Source of the DNA: JAMHWF01 sp048500255
GTDB taxonomy: Bacteria > Pseudomonadota > Gammaproteobacteria > Burkholderiales > Burkholderiaceae_C
DNA length: 64,000 bases
Assembly: GCA_048500255.1 (NCBI GenBank)
Contig: JASNYH010000003.1
Location: forward strand, 124,001 to 188,000
Reading direction: 5' to 3'
Under the pieces are notes generated by a model. It was not told where the DNA came from. It saw nothing but the letters and a program-made list of their open reading frames with translations, and ran no database searches. The position numbers and the translations under genes are program-made. Positions 1-8,466 of the stretch are shown in pieces; the first letter of the stretch is position 1; the number at the start of each line of letters is the position of its first letter.

Positions 1-37
1 CGCACGATAAGCGCAACGCTGCGCGCTGCGGCTTCGG

Positions 38-655
38 TCAATCCCTCGGCAGGTAGCGCCGGTCCGACCATGTGGCCAGCCACTGCGGGCGGAAGGCGAC
101 GAAGATCGCCGTGCACATGCCGGTGACGACGGCCTCGGCCCAGGCGATCAGCCAGCAGCCGACGAGCAGGCCCGCCAGCTCGGTGCCGGGCGGCAGCGGC
201 GAGCGCGCCGCGACCCAGGCGCCGGCAGCCATCATGGCCACGGCCGTGACGAGAAAGCCGCGCCCGAGGATGTAGACGAACAGGTGCCGCGGCAGCCAGC
301 GCCGCGTCGCCAGCCCGAGCGCCAGCGCCAGCGTCGCCGGCACGATGCCGCGCCAGGCCAGTGCGTGCACGCCGTGCGCGACGTCGGCACCGGCGAACAG
401 CGTGCCGAGCGCGGCCACCGGCGCCAGCGTGGCGACGGCCAGCGGCCAGCCGAACATCAGCACCATCAGGCAGGCGCCCGACATCGCCAGCGTGAGGCCG
501 CCGGGCAGCGTGCGCTCCGTCGCCCACAGCCACGGCAGCACGACGACGCAGGCCAGCCACGGCTGCAGCAGCGCGCCGCCGCGCAGCATGCGCCACGGCG
601 CCAGCGCCAGCGCGATGGCGAGCGCGGCGGCGATCAGCGCGATCTCCAGTCCCAT
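38..655 (-). CDS. CbiM-like energy-coupling factor membrane permease (probable)
   Basis: A 205-residue, almost wholly hydrophobic protein with about five or six membrane segments and no cleavable signal. The central LMFGWPLA and the C-terminal AFRPQWLATWSDRRYL resemble the short CbiM-type permease family of betaproteobacteria. CbiM proteins are the substrate-recognising membrane part of nickel/cobalt ECF uptake systems; that role is known for the family and is not shown here. No ATPase or transmembrane partner gene is visible, and only 37 bases lie downstream in the window. It is transcribed divergently from the isomerase gene at 728. The start is the ATG at 655. The family call is from remembered sequence resemblance, so it is moderately sure. 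Confidence 0.62.
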   Translation of the reverse strand: MGLEIALIAAALAIALALAPWRMLRGGALLQPWLACVVVLPWLWATERTLPGGLTLAMSGACLMVLMFGWPLAVATLAPVAALGTLFAGADVAHGVHALAWRGIVPATLALALGLATRRWLPRHLFVYILGRGFLVTAVAMMAAGAWVAARSPLPPGTELAGLLVGCWLIAWAEAVVTGMCTAIFVAFRPQWLATWSDRRYLPRD

Positions 656-727
656 CAGCGGCCGATGCTAGCCGCTGCGGGTTAGCGCGCTCACCGCCCG
701 CCGTGCCGCGCGGGTACGCTCGCCGCC

Positions 728-1336
728 ATGCAGTACGCCCCGATCGACTTCTACTTCGACTTCTCGTCGCCGTACTCCTACATCGCCTCGGAGTGGGTCG
801 ATGCCGTCGGCGCGCGATACGGCCGCACCGTGCGCTGGCACGCCATCCTGCTCGGCGCGACGTTCCAGGCCGCCGAGCTGAAGAGCCCGGTGTCGTACCC
901 GATCAAGCGCGAGTACGCGCTGCGCGACTTCGCGCGCTCGGCGCGCTATTCCGGCGTGCCGTTCACCCTGCCCGAGAAGTTCCCGGTGCCGACGCAGAAC
1001 GCGGCGCGCGTCTTCTGGTGGCTGCACGACACCGCCGACGCGGCGCGCGCTGCCGCCTGGGGCCGTGCCGGACTGCGCGCCATGTTCACGCGCGGCGTCG
1101 ACCTGAGCGACACGGCCGCGCTCAAGGCGCTGGCCGCCGAGTTCGGCCTCGATGCCGACGAGGTGGAGCGCATCTGGCAGGAGCCGCACTGGAAGGAGCG
1201 GCTGCGGCACGAGAACGACGCCGCCATCGCCGCCGGCGTGTTCGGGGCGCCCTTCTTCATCGTCGACGGCGAGCCGTTCTGGGGCCACGACCGGCGCGGC
1301 CAGATGGAGCGCTGGCTCGAGCAAGGGCCGTACTGA
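728..1336 (+). CDS. 2-hydroxychromene-2-carboxylate isomerase family protein (DsbA/GST-kappa fold)
   Basis: The 202-residue protein begins with the thioredoxin-fold signature FYFDFSSPYSYIAS near residue 8 and ends with GVFGAPFFIVDGEPFWGHDR, both typical of the NahD/GST-kappa isomerase family. Family members isomerise chromene carboxylates with glutathione in aromatic degradation, but many homologues sit in unrelated pathways. The Ser-Pro-Tyr replaces a redox CxxC, so this is not an oxidoreductase. It lies 105 bp upstream of the leucine catabolic cluster in the same direction. A second family member lies at 9140. The substrate is unknown. Confidence 0.85.
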   Translation: MQYAPIDFYFDFSSPYSYIASEWVDAVGARYGRTVRWHAILLGATFQAAELKSPVSYPIKREYALRDFARSARYSGVPFTLPEKFPVPTQNAARVFWWLHDTADAARAAAWGRAGLRAMFTRGVDLSDTAALKALAAEFGLDADEVERIWQEPHWKERLRHENDAAIAAGVFGAPFFIVDGEPFWGHDRRGQMERWLEQGPY

Positions 1337-1441
1337 GAACGACACGCGAGCCGACGGCGCGCCCGCCCCGACCGCATCCACCGCGCTGTTGCGCCGGCTT
1401 CGCTAGCATAGGCGTCGCCGCACCACGAACCCGGAGCATTC

Positions 1442-3049
1442 ATGCCGGTCCTCGCGTCCAGGCTCAATCCGCGCAGCGCCGACTTCGTCGCCAACGCCGA
1501 GGCGATGCGCGCCCTCGTCGACGACCTCAATGCCCAGCTCGCCCGCGTGGCCGAGGGCGGCGGCGCCGATGCGCGCCGCAAGCACACGGCGCGCGGCAAG
1601 CTGCTGCCGCGCGAGCGCATCGAACGCCTGCTCGACCCCGACACGCCGTTTCTCGAGATCGCGCCGCTGGCCGCGCTCGACCTGTACGACGGCGATGCGC
1701 CGGGCGCCGGCATCGTCGCGGGCATCGGGCGCGTCGCCGGCGTCGAATGCGTCGTCGTGTGCAACGACGCCACCGTCAAGGGCGGCAGCTACTTCCCGCT
1801 CACCGTCAAGAAGCACCTGCGCGCGCAGGAGATCGCGGCGCAGAACCGGCTGCCGTGCATCTATCTCGTCGACTCGGGCGGCGCCAACCTGCCGACGCAG
1901 GACGAGGTGTTCCCGGACCGCGAGCACTTCGGCCGCATCTTCTACAACCAGGCCAACATGAGCGCGGCCGGCATTCCGCAGATCGCCGTCGTGATGGGCT
2001 CGTGCACCGCTGGCGGCGCCTACGTGCCGGCGATGAGCGACGAGGCCATCATCGTCAAGGAGCAGGGCACCATCTTCCTCGGCGGCCCGCCGCTCGTGAA
2101 GGCGGCGATCGGCGAGATCGTCACCGCCGAGGAGCTCGGCGGCGGCGACGTGCACACGCGGCTGTCGGGCGTCGCCGACCACCTGGCCGAGAACGACCTG
2201 CACGCGCTGGCGCTCGCGCGCCGTTCGGTGGCCAACCTCAACTGGCGCAAGCCGCAGCCGCTCGTGCTGCGCGAGCCGCGTCCGCCGCGGCTCGATCCCG
2301 CCGAGCTGCTGGGCGTCGTGCCGGCCGACACGCGCAAGCCCTACGACGTGCGCGAGGTCATCGCGCGCATCGTCGACGACTCCGAGTTCGACGAGTTCAA
2401 GGCGCGCTACGGCACGACGCTGGTCACCGGCTTCGCGCACATCGAGGGCATGCCGGTGGGCATCGTCGCCAACAACGGCATCCTGTTCGGCGAGTCGGCG
2501 CAGAAGGGCGCGCACTTCATCGAGCTGTGCTGCCAGCGCAAGGTCCCGCTCGTCTTCCTGCAGAACATCACCGGCTTCATGGTGGGCAGGAAGCACGAGA
2601 ACGAAGGCATCGCCAAGCACGGCGCCAAGATGGTGACGGCGGTGGCGACGGCCAACGTGCCCAAGTTCACCGTCATCCTCGGCGGCAGCTTCGGCGCCGG
2701 CAACTACGGCATGTGCGGGCGCGCCTACTCGCCGCGCTTCCTGTGGATGTGGCCGAACGCGCGCGTCTCCGTGATGGGCGGCGAGCAGGCGGCCAGCGTG
2801 CTGGCCACCGTGCGGCGCGACGGCATCGAAGCCAAGGGCGGCACCTGGAGCGCCGAAGAAGAAGCGGCGTTCCGCCGGCCGATCCTCGAGCAGTACGAGC
2901 GCCAGGGCCACCCCTACTACGCCAGCGCACGGCTGTGGGACGACGGCGTGATCGACCCGACCGACACGCGGCGCGTGCTCGCGCTCGGCCTGAGCGCCAG
3001 CCTCAATGCGCCGATCCCCGACGTGCGCTTCGGCGTGTTCCGCATGTGA
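1442..3049 (+). CDS. liuB: methylcrotonyl-CoA carboxylase, carboxyltransferase (beta) subunit
   Basis: The 535-residue carboxyltransferase has the usual length for the MCC beta subunit. It carries two crotonase-like halves with the oxyanion-hole glycines GSCTAGGAYVPAM (first half) and GGSFGAGNYGMCGRAY (second half). It moves CO2 from biotin to 3-methylcrotonyl-CoA in leucine breakdown. The assignment to MCC rather than propionyl- or geranyl-CoA carboxylase rests on the neighbours: methylglutaconyl-CoA hydratase (3599), the biotin subunit (5061) and HMG-CoA lyase (7537). The ATG at 1442 has a GGAG five bases upstream. Isovaleryl-CoA dehydrogenase, usually in this cluster, is not in the window. 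Confidence 0.9.
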   Translation: MPVLASRLNPRSADFVANAEAMRALVDDLNAQLARVAEGGGADARRKHTARGKLLPRERIERLLDPDTPFLEIAPLAALDLYDGDAPGAGIVAGIGRVAGVECVVVCNDATVKGGSYFPLTVKKHLRAQEIAAQNRLPCIYLVDSGGANLPTQDEVFPDREHFGRIFYNQANMSAAGIPQIAVVMGSCTAGGAYVPAMSDEAIIVKEQGTIFLGGPPLVKAAIGEIVTAEELGGGDVHTRLSGVADHLAENDLHALALARRSVANLNWRKPQPLVLREPRPPRLDPAELLGVVPADTRKPYDVREVIARIVDDSEFDEFKARYGTTLVTGFAHIEGMPVGIVANNGILFGESAQKGAHFIELCCQRKVPLVFLQNITGFMVGRKHENEGIAKHGAKMVTAVATANVPKFTVILGGSFGAGNYGMCGRAYSPRFLWMWPNARVSVMGGEQAASVLATVRRDGIEAKGGTWSAEEEAAFRRPILEQYERQGHPYYASARLWDDGVIDPTDTRRVLALGLSASLNAPIPDVRFGVFRM

Positions 3050-3059
3050 GCCGATCCGC

Positions 3060-3602
3060 ATGACGACCGCCACGCCTTTGCGCGAGCATCTGCAGACGAT
3101 GGCGCACTACCACGCATGGGCGACGGCGCGCCTGCTCGCCGCGCTGCAGCCTCTCGACGACGGCGCCTGGCGGCGCGACTGCGGCCTGTTCTTCCGCAGC
3201 GTGCACGGCACGCTGAATCATCTGCTCGTCGTCGAGCAGCTCGTGTGGCGACGCCGGTTCGACGAAGGCGCCTCGCCCGTCGTCGCCCTCGACACCGAGC
3301 TCGAACCCGACCGCGGGCGACTGGCAGCGCGTGTGCAGGCGCTCGCCGACGGCTGGCGGTCGTCGCTCGACGGCTGGGGCGACGAGCGCCTGGCCGGCCG
3401 GCTCGACTACCTGAACATGCGCGGCCAGCCGGCGTCGTTGCCGTTCGCCGCGACGCTGGCGCACGTCTTCAATCACGGCACGCACCACCGCGGCCAACTG
3501 ACGGCGACGCTGACGCGGCTCGGCCAGCCGGGCCCCGAGCTGGATCTGGTCTACATGCTGCAGGCCGAGGCGGCGACCACGGCGCGAAAGGAGTCGCGAT
3601 GA
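3060..3602 (+). CDS. DinB family protein
   Basis: A 180-residue four-helix-bundle protein of the DinB/YfiT type. The likely metal ligands are visible: His54 in TLNHLL and His139/His143 in FNHGTHHRGQ. The DinB fold includes damage-inducible proteins and thiol-dependent transferases, and the activity here is unknown. The ATG at 3060 was chosen because an upstream ATG at 3006 would lie inside liuB. The stop overlaps the start of the next gene as ATGA, so it is translated within the leucine catabolic operon. Whether it acts on a pathway intermediate or is a passenger cannot be told from sequence. Confidence 0.85.
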   Translation: MTTATPLREHLQTMAHYHAWATARLLAALQPLDDGAWRRDCGLFFRSVHGTLNHLLVVEQLVWRRRFDEGASPVVALDTELEPDRGRLAARVQALADGWRSSLDGWGDERLAGRLDYLNMRGQPASLPFAATLAHVFNHGTHHRGQLTATLTRLGQPGPELDLVYMLQAEAATTARKESR

Positions 3603-4405
3603 GCGGATTGACGATCGCCAGCGACGGCACCGTCGCCCGCGTCTGGCTCGACCGGCCCGACGTGCGCAACGCGCTCGACACCGACCTGATCGGTGCGCTG
3701 ACGCGCGGCGTCGCCGAGCTCGGTGCGGCGCCGGGGCTGCGCGCCATCGTGCTCGGCGGGCGCGGCAAGGCGTTCTGCGCCGGCGCCGACCTCAACTCGA
3801 TGCGCGCGATCGGCCAGCGCAGCTGGGACGAGAACCGCGCCGACGCGCAGGCGCTGGCCGACATGCTGTGGGCGCTCTACAGCTGCCCGCTGCCCATCGT
3901 CGGCCGCATCCACGGCGACTGCTATGCCGGCGGCGTCGGCCTGGCGGCGGTGTGCGACATCGCGCTGGCATCCGAGCGCGCGCAGTTCTGCCTCAGTGAG
4001 GCGCGGCTCGGGCTGCTGCCGGCGACGATCGGGCCCTACGTCGTGCGCGCGATGGGCGAGCGCGAAGCGCGCCGCTGGTTCGTCACGGCCGAGCGCTTCG
4101 ATGCGCGCACGGCGCAGCGCATCGGCCTGGTGCACGAGGTCTGCGCCGACGCCGACGCGCTCGACGGCACGCTCGAGGCGCTGCTCGCTGTCATCGTCGC
4201 CAACGGCCCGGAGGCCGTGAAGGCCTGCAAGCGGCTGGTGCTCGACATCGCCGGTGCGCCGCTCGACGCCGCACTGCGAGCCGAGACGGCACGCCGCATC
4301 GCCGACATCCGCGCCGGCGACGAGGGGCGCGAGGGGGTCGCGGCCTTCCTCGCGCAGCGCGCTCCGGCCTGGGTGAGCGCCGGCGGCCATCGCGAAGGGC
4401 GGTGA
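3599..4405 (+). CDS. liuC: enoyl-CoA hydratase, probably 3-methylglutaconyl-CoA hydratase
   Basis: A 268-residue crotonase-family protein. The oxyanion-hole segments are clear: GKAFCAGADLNSM around residue 58 and HGDCYAGGVGL around residue 105. In the leucine pathway this family hydrates 3-methylglutaconyl-CoA, the product of the carboxylase encoded by liuB and liuD, to HMG-CoA. The specific substrate is inferred from the cluster. It starts at an ATG overlapping the DinB stop by ATGA and ends overlapping the possible GTG start of the DUF4126 gene, which argues for one transcript. Confidence 0.88.
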   Translation: MSGLTIASDGTVARVWLDRPDVRNALDTDLIGALTRGVAELGAAPGLRAIVLGGRGKAFCAGADLNSMRAIGQRSWDENRADAQALADMLWALYSCPLPIVGRIHGDCYAGGVGLAAVCDIALASERAQFCLSEARLGLLPATIGPYVVRAMGEREARRWFVTAERFDARTAQRIGLVHEVCADADALDGTLEALLAVIVANGPEAVKACKRLVLDIAGAPLDAALRAETARRIADIRAGDEGREGVAAFLAQRAPAWVSAGGHREGR

Positions 4406-5052
4406 CGGCGATGTCGACGGCCGCCCTCGACACGGCGCAACTCGTCGCCCTCGCCGCGGCGCTCGGCTGGGCGAGCGGCATCCGCCTCTATGCCGTGCTG
4501 ACGATCACCGGGCTGATCGGCTACGCCGGCTGGGTCGAGCTGCCGCCGGGGCTTGCGCTGCTGCAGCATCCCGTCGTGCTCGGCGCGAGCGCGCTGATGC
4601 TGTTCATCGAGTTCTTCGCCGACAAGATCCCCGGCCTCGACACGGTGTGGGACCTGCTGCACACGCTGATCCGCATCCCTGCCGGGGCGGCGCTCGCGGC
4701 AGCCGTGTTCGGCCTCGACAACGCCACCTGGGCGGCCGTCGCGGCGATCGCCGGCGGCGCGCTGGCGGCGACGGCGCACACCGCCAAGGCGACGACGCGC
4801 GCCGCCGTCAACACCTCGCCCGAGCCGTTCTCCAACATTGCCGTCTCGCTGTTCGAGGACGGGCTGGTGCCGGCGGCGCTGTGGTTCTCTTTCGCGCATC
4901 CGATGGCCTTTCTCGGCGCGCTCGCCGTCGTGCTGGTGGCGATGGCTTTCGTGATCTGGGCGCTGTCCAAGTTCCTCATCGACCTGTGGCGCCGCCTGCG
5001 CGGCACACCGGCGCCTGCACCCGCACCCGCATCCTCCGTCGCGAAGGGCTGA
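4402..5052 (+). CDS. DUF4126 family membrane protein
   Basis: A protein of about 216 residues with four to five hydrophobic segments and the DUF4126 pattern: ASGIRLYAVLTITG near the start, FIEFFADKIPGLDTVWD around residue 75, and NTSPEPFSNIAVSLFED around residue 137. The family function is unknown. Two starts are possible: GTG at 4402 overlapping liuC, or ATG at 4411 preceded by GAAGGGCGG, which looks slightly better. The tail is an Ala-Pro repeat. It sits between liuC and liuD without a gap large enough for a promoter, so it is co-transcribed with leucine catabolism. A link to that pathway is inference only. Confidence 0.8.
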   Translation: MTAMSTAALDTAQLVALAAALGWASGIRLYAVLTITGLIGYAGWVELPPGLALLQHPVVLGASALMLFIEFFADKIPGLDTVWDLLHTLIRIPAGAALAAAVFGLDNATWAAVAAIAGGALAATAHTAKATTRAAVNTSPEPFSNIAVSLFEDGLVPAALWFSFAHPMAFLGALAVVLVAMAFVIWALSKFLIDLWRRLRGTPAPAPAPASSVAKG

Positions 5053-5060
5053 GCCGCACG

Positions 5061-7076
5061 ATGTTCCGCAAGATCCTGATCGCCAACCGGGGAGAGATCG
5101 CCTGCCGCGTCGCGGCGACGGCGCGGCGCCTGGGCGTGCGCACGGTCGCCGTGCACTCCGACATCGACGCCGACGCGCGCCACGTGCGGCTGTGCGACGA
5201 GGCGATGCACATCGGCGGCGCGGCGCCGGCGCAGAGCTACCTGCGCGCCGAGCGCATCGTCGAGGCGGCGCTGGCCAGCGGCGCCCAGGCGGTGCACCCG
5301 GGCTACGGCTTCCTGAGCGAAAACGAAGCCTTCGCGCAGGCCTGCGCCGACGCAGGGCTCGTCTTCATCGGCCCGCCGGCGGCGGCGATCGCCGCGATGG
5401 GCAGCAAGGCCGCCGCCAAGGCGGCGATGGCGGCGGCCGGCGTGCCCGTCGTGCCGGGCTACCACGGCGACGAGCAGTCCGACGCGCGGCTGCGCGACGA
5501 GGCGCTGCGCATCGGCTTTCCGCTGCTGATCAAGGCCAGCGCGGGCGGCGGCGGCAAGGGCATGCGGCGCGTCGACGACGCGGCGGCGTTCGACGCCGCG
5601 CTGGCGTCGTGCCGGCGCGAGGCGGCGTCGGCCTTCGGCGACGACCGTGTGCTGATCGAGCGCTACGTCACGCGGCCGCGCCACATCGAGATCCAGGTGT
5701 TCGCCGACGCGCACGGCGGCTGCGTGCACCTCTTCGAGCGCGACTGCTCGGTGCAGCGGCGCCACCAGAAGATCCTCGAGGAGGCGCCGGCGCCCGGCTT
5801 GAGCGAGGCGCGCCGCGCCGAGATGGGCGCGGCGGCCGTGGCGGCGGCGCGCGCCGTCGGCTACGTCGGCGCGGGCACCGTCGAGTTCATCGCCGAGCCC
5901 GCGCCCGACGGCGACCTGCGCTACTGGTTCATGGAGATGAACACGCGGCTGCAGGTCGAGCATCCGGTCACCGAGGCGATCACGGGCCACGACCTCGTCG
6001 AGTGGCAGCTGCGCATCGCCGCCGGCGAGCGCCTGCCGGTGACGCAAGACGCGCTGCACATCGAAGGCCACGCCATCGAGGCGCGGCTGTGCGCCGAGAA
6101 CCCCGACGCCGGCTTCCTGCCGGCGACGGGCCGCCTGCACGTGCTGCGCTGGCCGGCGCACGCCGAGTTCGCAACCGACCGCGCCGGCGGCGTGCGCATC
6201 GACGCCGGCGTGCGCGAGGGCGACGCCGTCACGCCGCACTACGACCCGATGATCGCCAAGCTGATCGTCTGGGGCGCCAACCGCGAGCAGGCGCTGGCAC
6301 GGCTCGACGCCGCGCTGGCCGGCACGCACATCGTCGGGCTGCACACGAACGCGGCGTTCCTGCGCCGCGTCGCGGCGAGCAGCGCCTTCGCGGGCGCCGA
6401 TCTCGACACGGCGCTGATCGAGCGCGAGCGCGACGCGCTGTTCGACGCGGCGCCGCTGCCGCTGGCCTGCGTCGCCGCCGGCGTCGTCGCGCACAAGCTG
6501 GCGGCCGAGCAGGCTGCCGAGACCGCCGACCCGTGGTCGCGGCGCGACGGCTGGCGGCTGCACGGCGGCGCGCAGCGCCACTTCGACCTCGAGCTCGCCG
6601 AGCGCCATCACGCCGTCGGCCTCGAGCGCCGCCACGACGGCGGGCTGTGGTTGAGCGTCGGCGGCGAGCGCTGGCCGTTCGAGGCGCGCGCGCGCGGCGA
6701 CGCGCTGCACGACGTCGTCGTCGGCGAGCACCGCTGGTCGCTCGCCGTGCACGCCGTCGGCGAGAGCTACGGCGTGTTCGGCGCCGCCGGCTCGGCCGTC
6801 GTGCGCGAGTTCGACGCGCTCGCCCACGCCGGCGAAGGCGCCGCCGAAGCCGGCCGGCTCACGGCGCCGATGCCGGGCAAGGTGGTCGCCTTCCTCGTGC
6901 AGGCGGGCGACGCCGTCGAGCCCGGCCAGCCGCTGGCCGTGATCGAGGCGATGAAGATGGAGCACACGATCGCCGCGCCGCGCGCCGGCCGGGTGGCCGA
7001 GTTGCTCTATCGCGCGGGCGACGCGGTGGGAGAGGGCGACGAGCTGCTGCGGCTGGCGGATGCCGCCACCGTCTGA
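5061..7076 (+). CDS. liuD: methylcrotonyl-CoA carboxylase, biotin-containing (alpha) subunit
   Basis: A 671-residue protein with the classic order biotin carboxylase (N-terminal KILIANRGEIACR, ATP-grasp motif ASAGGGGKGMR near residue 165, EMNTRLQVEHPVTE), a linker domain, and a biotinyl domain with EAMKMEH, in which Lys632 is the biotin attachment site. It carboxylates biotin with ATP and bicarbonate and hands CO2 to LiuB. The ATG at 5061 begins the conserved sequence directly, so the longer upstream extension of the reading frame was rejected. Eight bases separate it from the DUF4126 gene. It is convergent with a short gene ending at 7084. Confidence 0.93.
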   Translation: MFRKILIANRGEIACRVAATARRLGVRTVAVHSDIDADARHVRLCDEAMHIGGAAPAQSYLRAERIVEAALASGAQAVHPGYGFLSENEAFAQACADAGLVFIGPPAAAIAAMGSKAAAKAAMAAAGVPVVPGYHGDEQSDARLRDEALRIGFPLLIKASAGGGGKGMRRVDDAAAFDAALASCRREAASAFGDDRVLIERYVTRPRHIEIQVFADAHGGCVHLFERDCSVQRRHQKILEEAPAPGLSEARRAEMGAAAVAAARAVGYVGAGTVEFIAEPAPDGDLRYWFMEMNTRLQVEHPVTEAITGHDLVEWQLRIAAGERLPVTQDALHIEGHAIEARLCAENPDAGFLPATGRLHVLRWPAHAEFATDRAGGVRIDAGVREGDAVTPHYDPMIAKLIVWGANREQALARLDAALAGTHIVGLHTNAAFLRRVAASSAFAGADLDTALIERERDALFDAAPLPLACVAAGVVAHKLAAEQAAETADPWSRRDGWRLHGGAQRHFDLELAERHHAVGLERRHDGGLWLSVGGERWPFEARARGDALHDVVVGEHRWSLAVHAVGESYGVFGAAGSAVVREFDALAHAGEGAAEAGRLTAPMPGKVVAFLVQAGDAVEPGQPLAVIEAMKMEHTIAAPRAGRVAELLYRAGDAVGEGDELLRLADAATV

Positions 7077-7083
7077 AGCGCGG

Positions 7084-7407
7084 CTAGAAGCTCGTGCTGC
7101 CTGCCCAGCGCGAGTCGCGCCGGCCGAAGTCGAAGCCCGACACCGCGGCCCAGCGGCTGTCGAGCGGCGCGGGCATGGTGTCGAGCGCGGCCGGGCGCGT
7201 CGCCGCTGCGTCGGCGACGGTGGCGCACTCGAAGCGCCGCGCCAGTGCGGCCAGCTCCTCGCCGCCGCAGCCCTCGCAGACGCACAGCACTTCGCGCGCG
7301 TAGTCGTCGTTCTTGAGCATGTAGCCCACGTCGATGCCGGCGCCCATCTCGCGCAGCAGCGCGTAGTGGATGCGGGTCGCGATGCGCAGGCGGGCGGTGG
7401 GGTCCAT
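7084..7407 (-). CDS. hypothetical protein, 107 residues
   Basis: A short cytoplasmic-looking protein that I cannot assign to a named family. It has a helical N-terminus (TRIHYALLREMGAGIDVGYM), a clustered cysteine segment VLCVCEGCGG around residue 43, and an Asp/Arg-rich tail. The ATG at 7407 is preceded by GAAGGACT at good Shine-Dalgarno spacing; an in-frame ATG at 7446 lacks one. The gene runs opposite to the leucine cluster, between liuD and mvaB. The 130 bp upstream of it is shared with mvaB as a divergent promoter region. The three close cysteines could bind metal; this is speculation. Confidence 0.6.
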   Translation of the reverse strand: MDPTARLRIATRIHYALLREMGAGIDVGYMLKNDDYAREVLCVCEGCGGEELAALARRFECATVADAAATRPAALDTMPAPLDSRWAAVSGFDFGRRDSRWAGSTSF

Positions 7408-7536
7408 CGGAGAGTCCTTCGGGTACGGCAGGGTTGGTGCGTTCATGGTGCAATCGGGGCTGCGCGCGGCCCATCCCGCGATCCGATGGCGGGCCGTGCG
7501 CAATTCACGACGCATGACGCACACGAAGGACCCGCG

Positions 7537-8466
7537 ATGTCGTTGTTGCCTGAACGGGTGACGCTGGTGGACGTCGGCCCGCGCGACGGCCTGCAGAACG
7601 AGAAGCAGCCCATCGAGACGGCTGACAAGGTCGAGCTGGTGCGACGCCTGCAGGCCGCCGGCCTGCGCGAGATCGAGGTGACGAGCTTCGTCTCCCCGAA
7701 GTGGGTGCCGCAGATGGCCGACAACGCCCGGGTGATGGCGGCCATCGCGCGGCCGGCCGGCGTGCGCCATGCGGTGCTGGTGCCCAACCTGCAGGGCTTC
7801 GACGCCGCGCTGCCGACGCGGCCCGACGAGATCGTCGTGTTCGCCGCGGCGAGCGAGGCGTTCAGCCGGCGCAACATCAACTGCTCGATCGCCGAGTCGA
7901 TCGAACGCTTCGCGCCCGTCGTGGCGGCGGCGCACCGCCACGGCATCAAGGTGCGCGGCGCGATCTCGTGCGCGCTCGGCTGCCCCTACCAGGGCGAGGT
8001 GAGCGCCGACGACGTCGAGCACGTCGTGCGGCTGATGCGCGGCATCGGCGTCGACCACTGCGGCGTCGCCGACACGATCGGCGTCGGCACGCCGCGGCGC
8101 GTGCAGGCGGCGCTCGAGCGCGCGGCGCGCCACTATCCGCTGTCCGAGATCAGCGGCCACTTCCACGACACCTACGGCCAGGCGCTGGCCAACATCTACG
8201 CCAGCCTCGAAGTCGGCGTGGCGACCTTCGACGCCAGCGTCGGCGGCCTCGGCGGCTGCCCCTATGCCAAGGGCGCGACGGGCAACGTGGCGACGGAAGA
8301 CGTCGTCTTCCTGCTGCGCGGCCTGGGCATCGAGACCGGCGTCGACCTCGACGCCCTGGTCGACGCGGCGAAGTACGTCTCCGACGTGCTCGGCCGCAAG
8401 CCGGTGTCGCGCGTCGCCAATGCCGTGCTCGCGCGGCGCGGCGACGGCGGCGGAGCCTGCGCTTGA
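7537..8466 (+). CDS. mvaB: hydroxymethylglutaryl-CoA lyase
   Basis: A 309-residue HMGL-type TIM barrel, the normal length. Diagnostic segments are VGPRDGLQNEK at residue 9, HFHDTYGQALAN for metal binding around residue 208, and the catalytic-cysteine loop GGLGGCPYAKGATGN near residue 235. It cleaves HMG-CoA to acetoacetate and acetyl-CoA, the last step of leucine degradation (also called LiuE). The ATG at 7537 follows GAAGGACC. A gap of about 130 bp and a divergent gene separate it from liuD, so it probably has its own promoter. Confidence 0.93.
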   Translation: MSLLPERVTLVDVGPRDGLQNEKQPIETADKVELVRRLQAAGLREIEVTSFVSPKWVPQMADNARVMAAIARPAGVRHAVLVPNLQGFDAALPTRPDEIVVFAAASEAFSRRNINCSIAESIERFAPVVAAAHRHGIKVRGAISCALGCPYQGEVSADDVEHVVRLMRGIGVDHCGVADTIGVGTPRRVQAALERAARHYPLSEISGHFHDTYGQALANIYASLEVGVATFDASVGGLGGCPYAKGATGNVATEDVVFLLRGLGIETGVDLDALVDAAKYVSDVLGRKPVSRVANAVLARRGDGGGACA

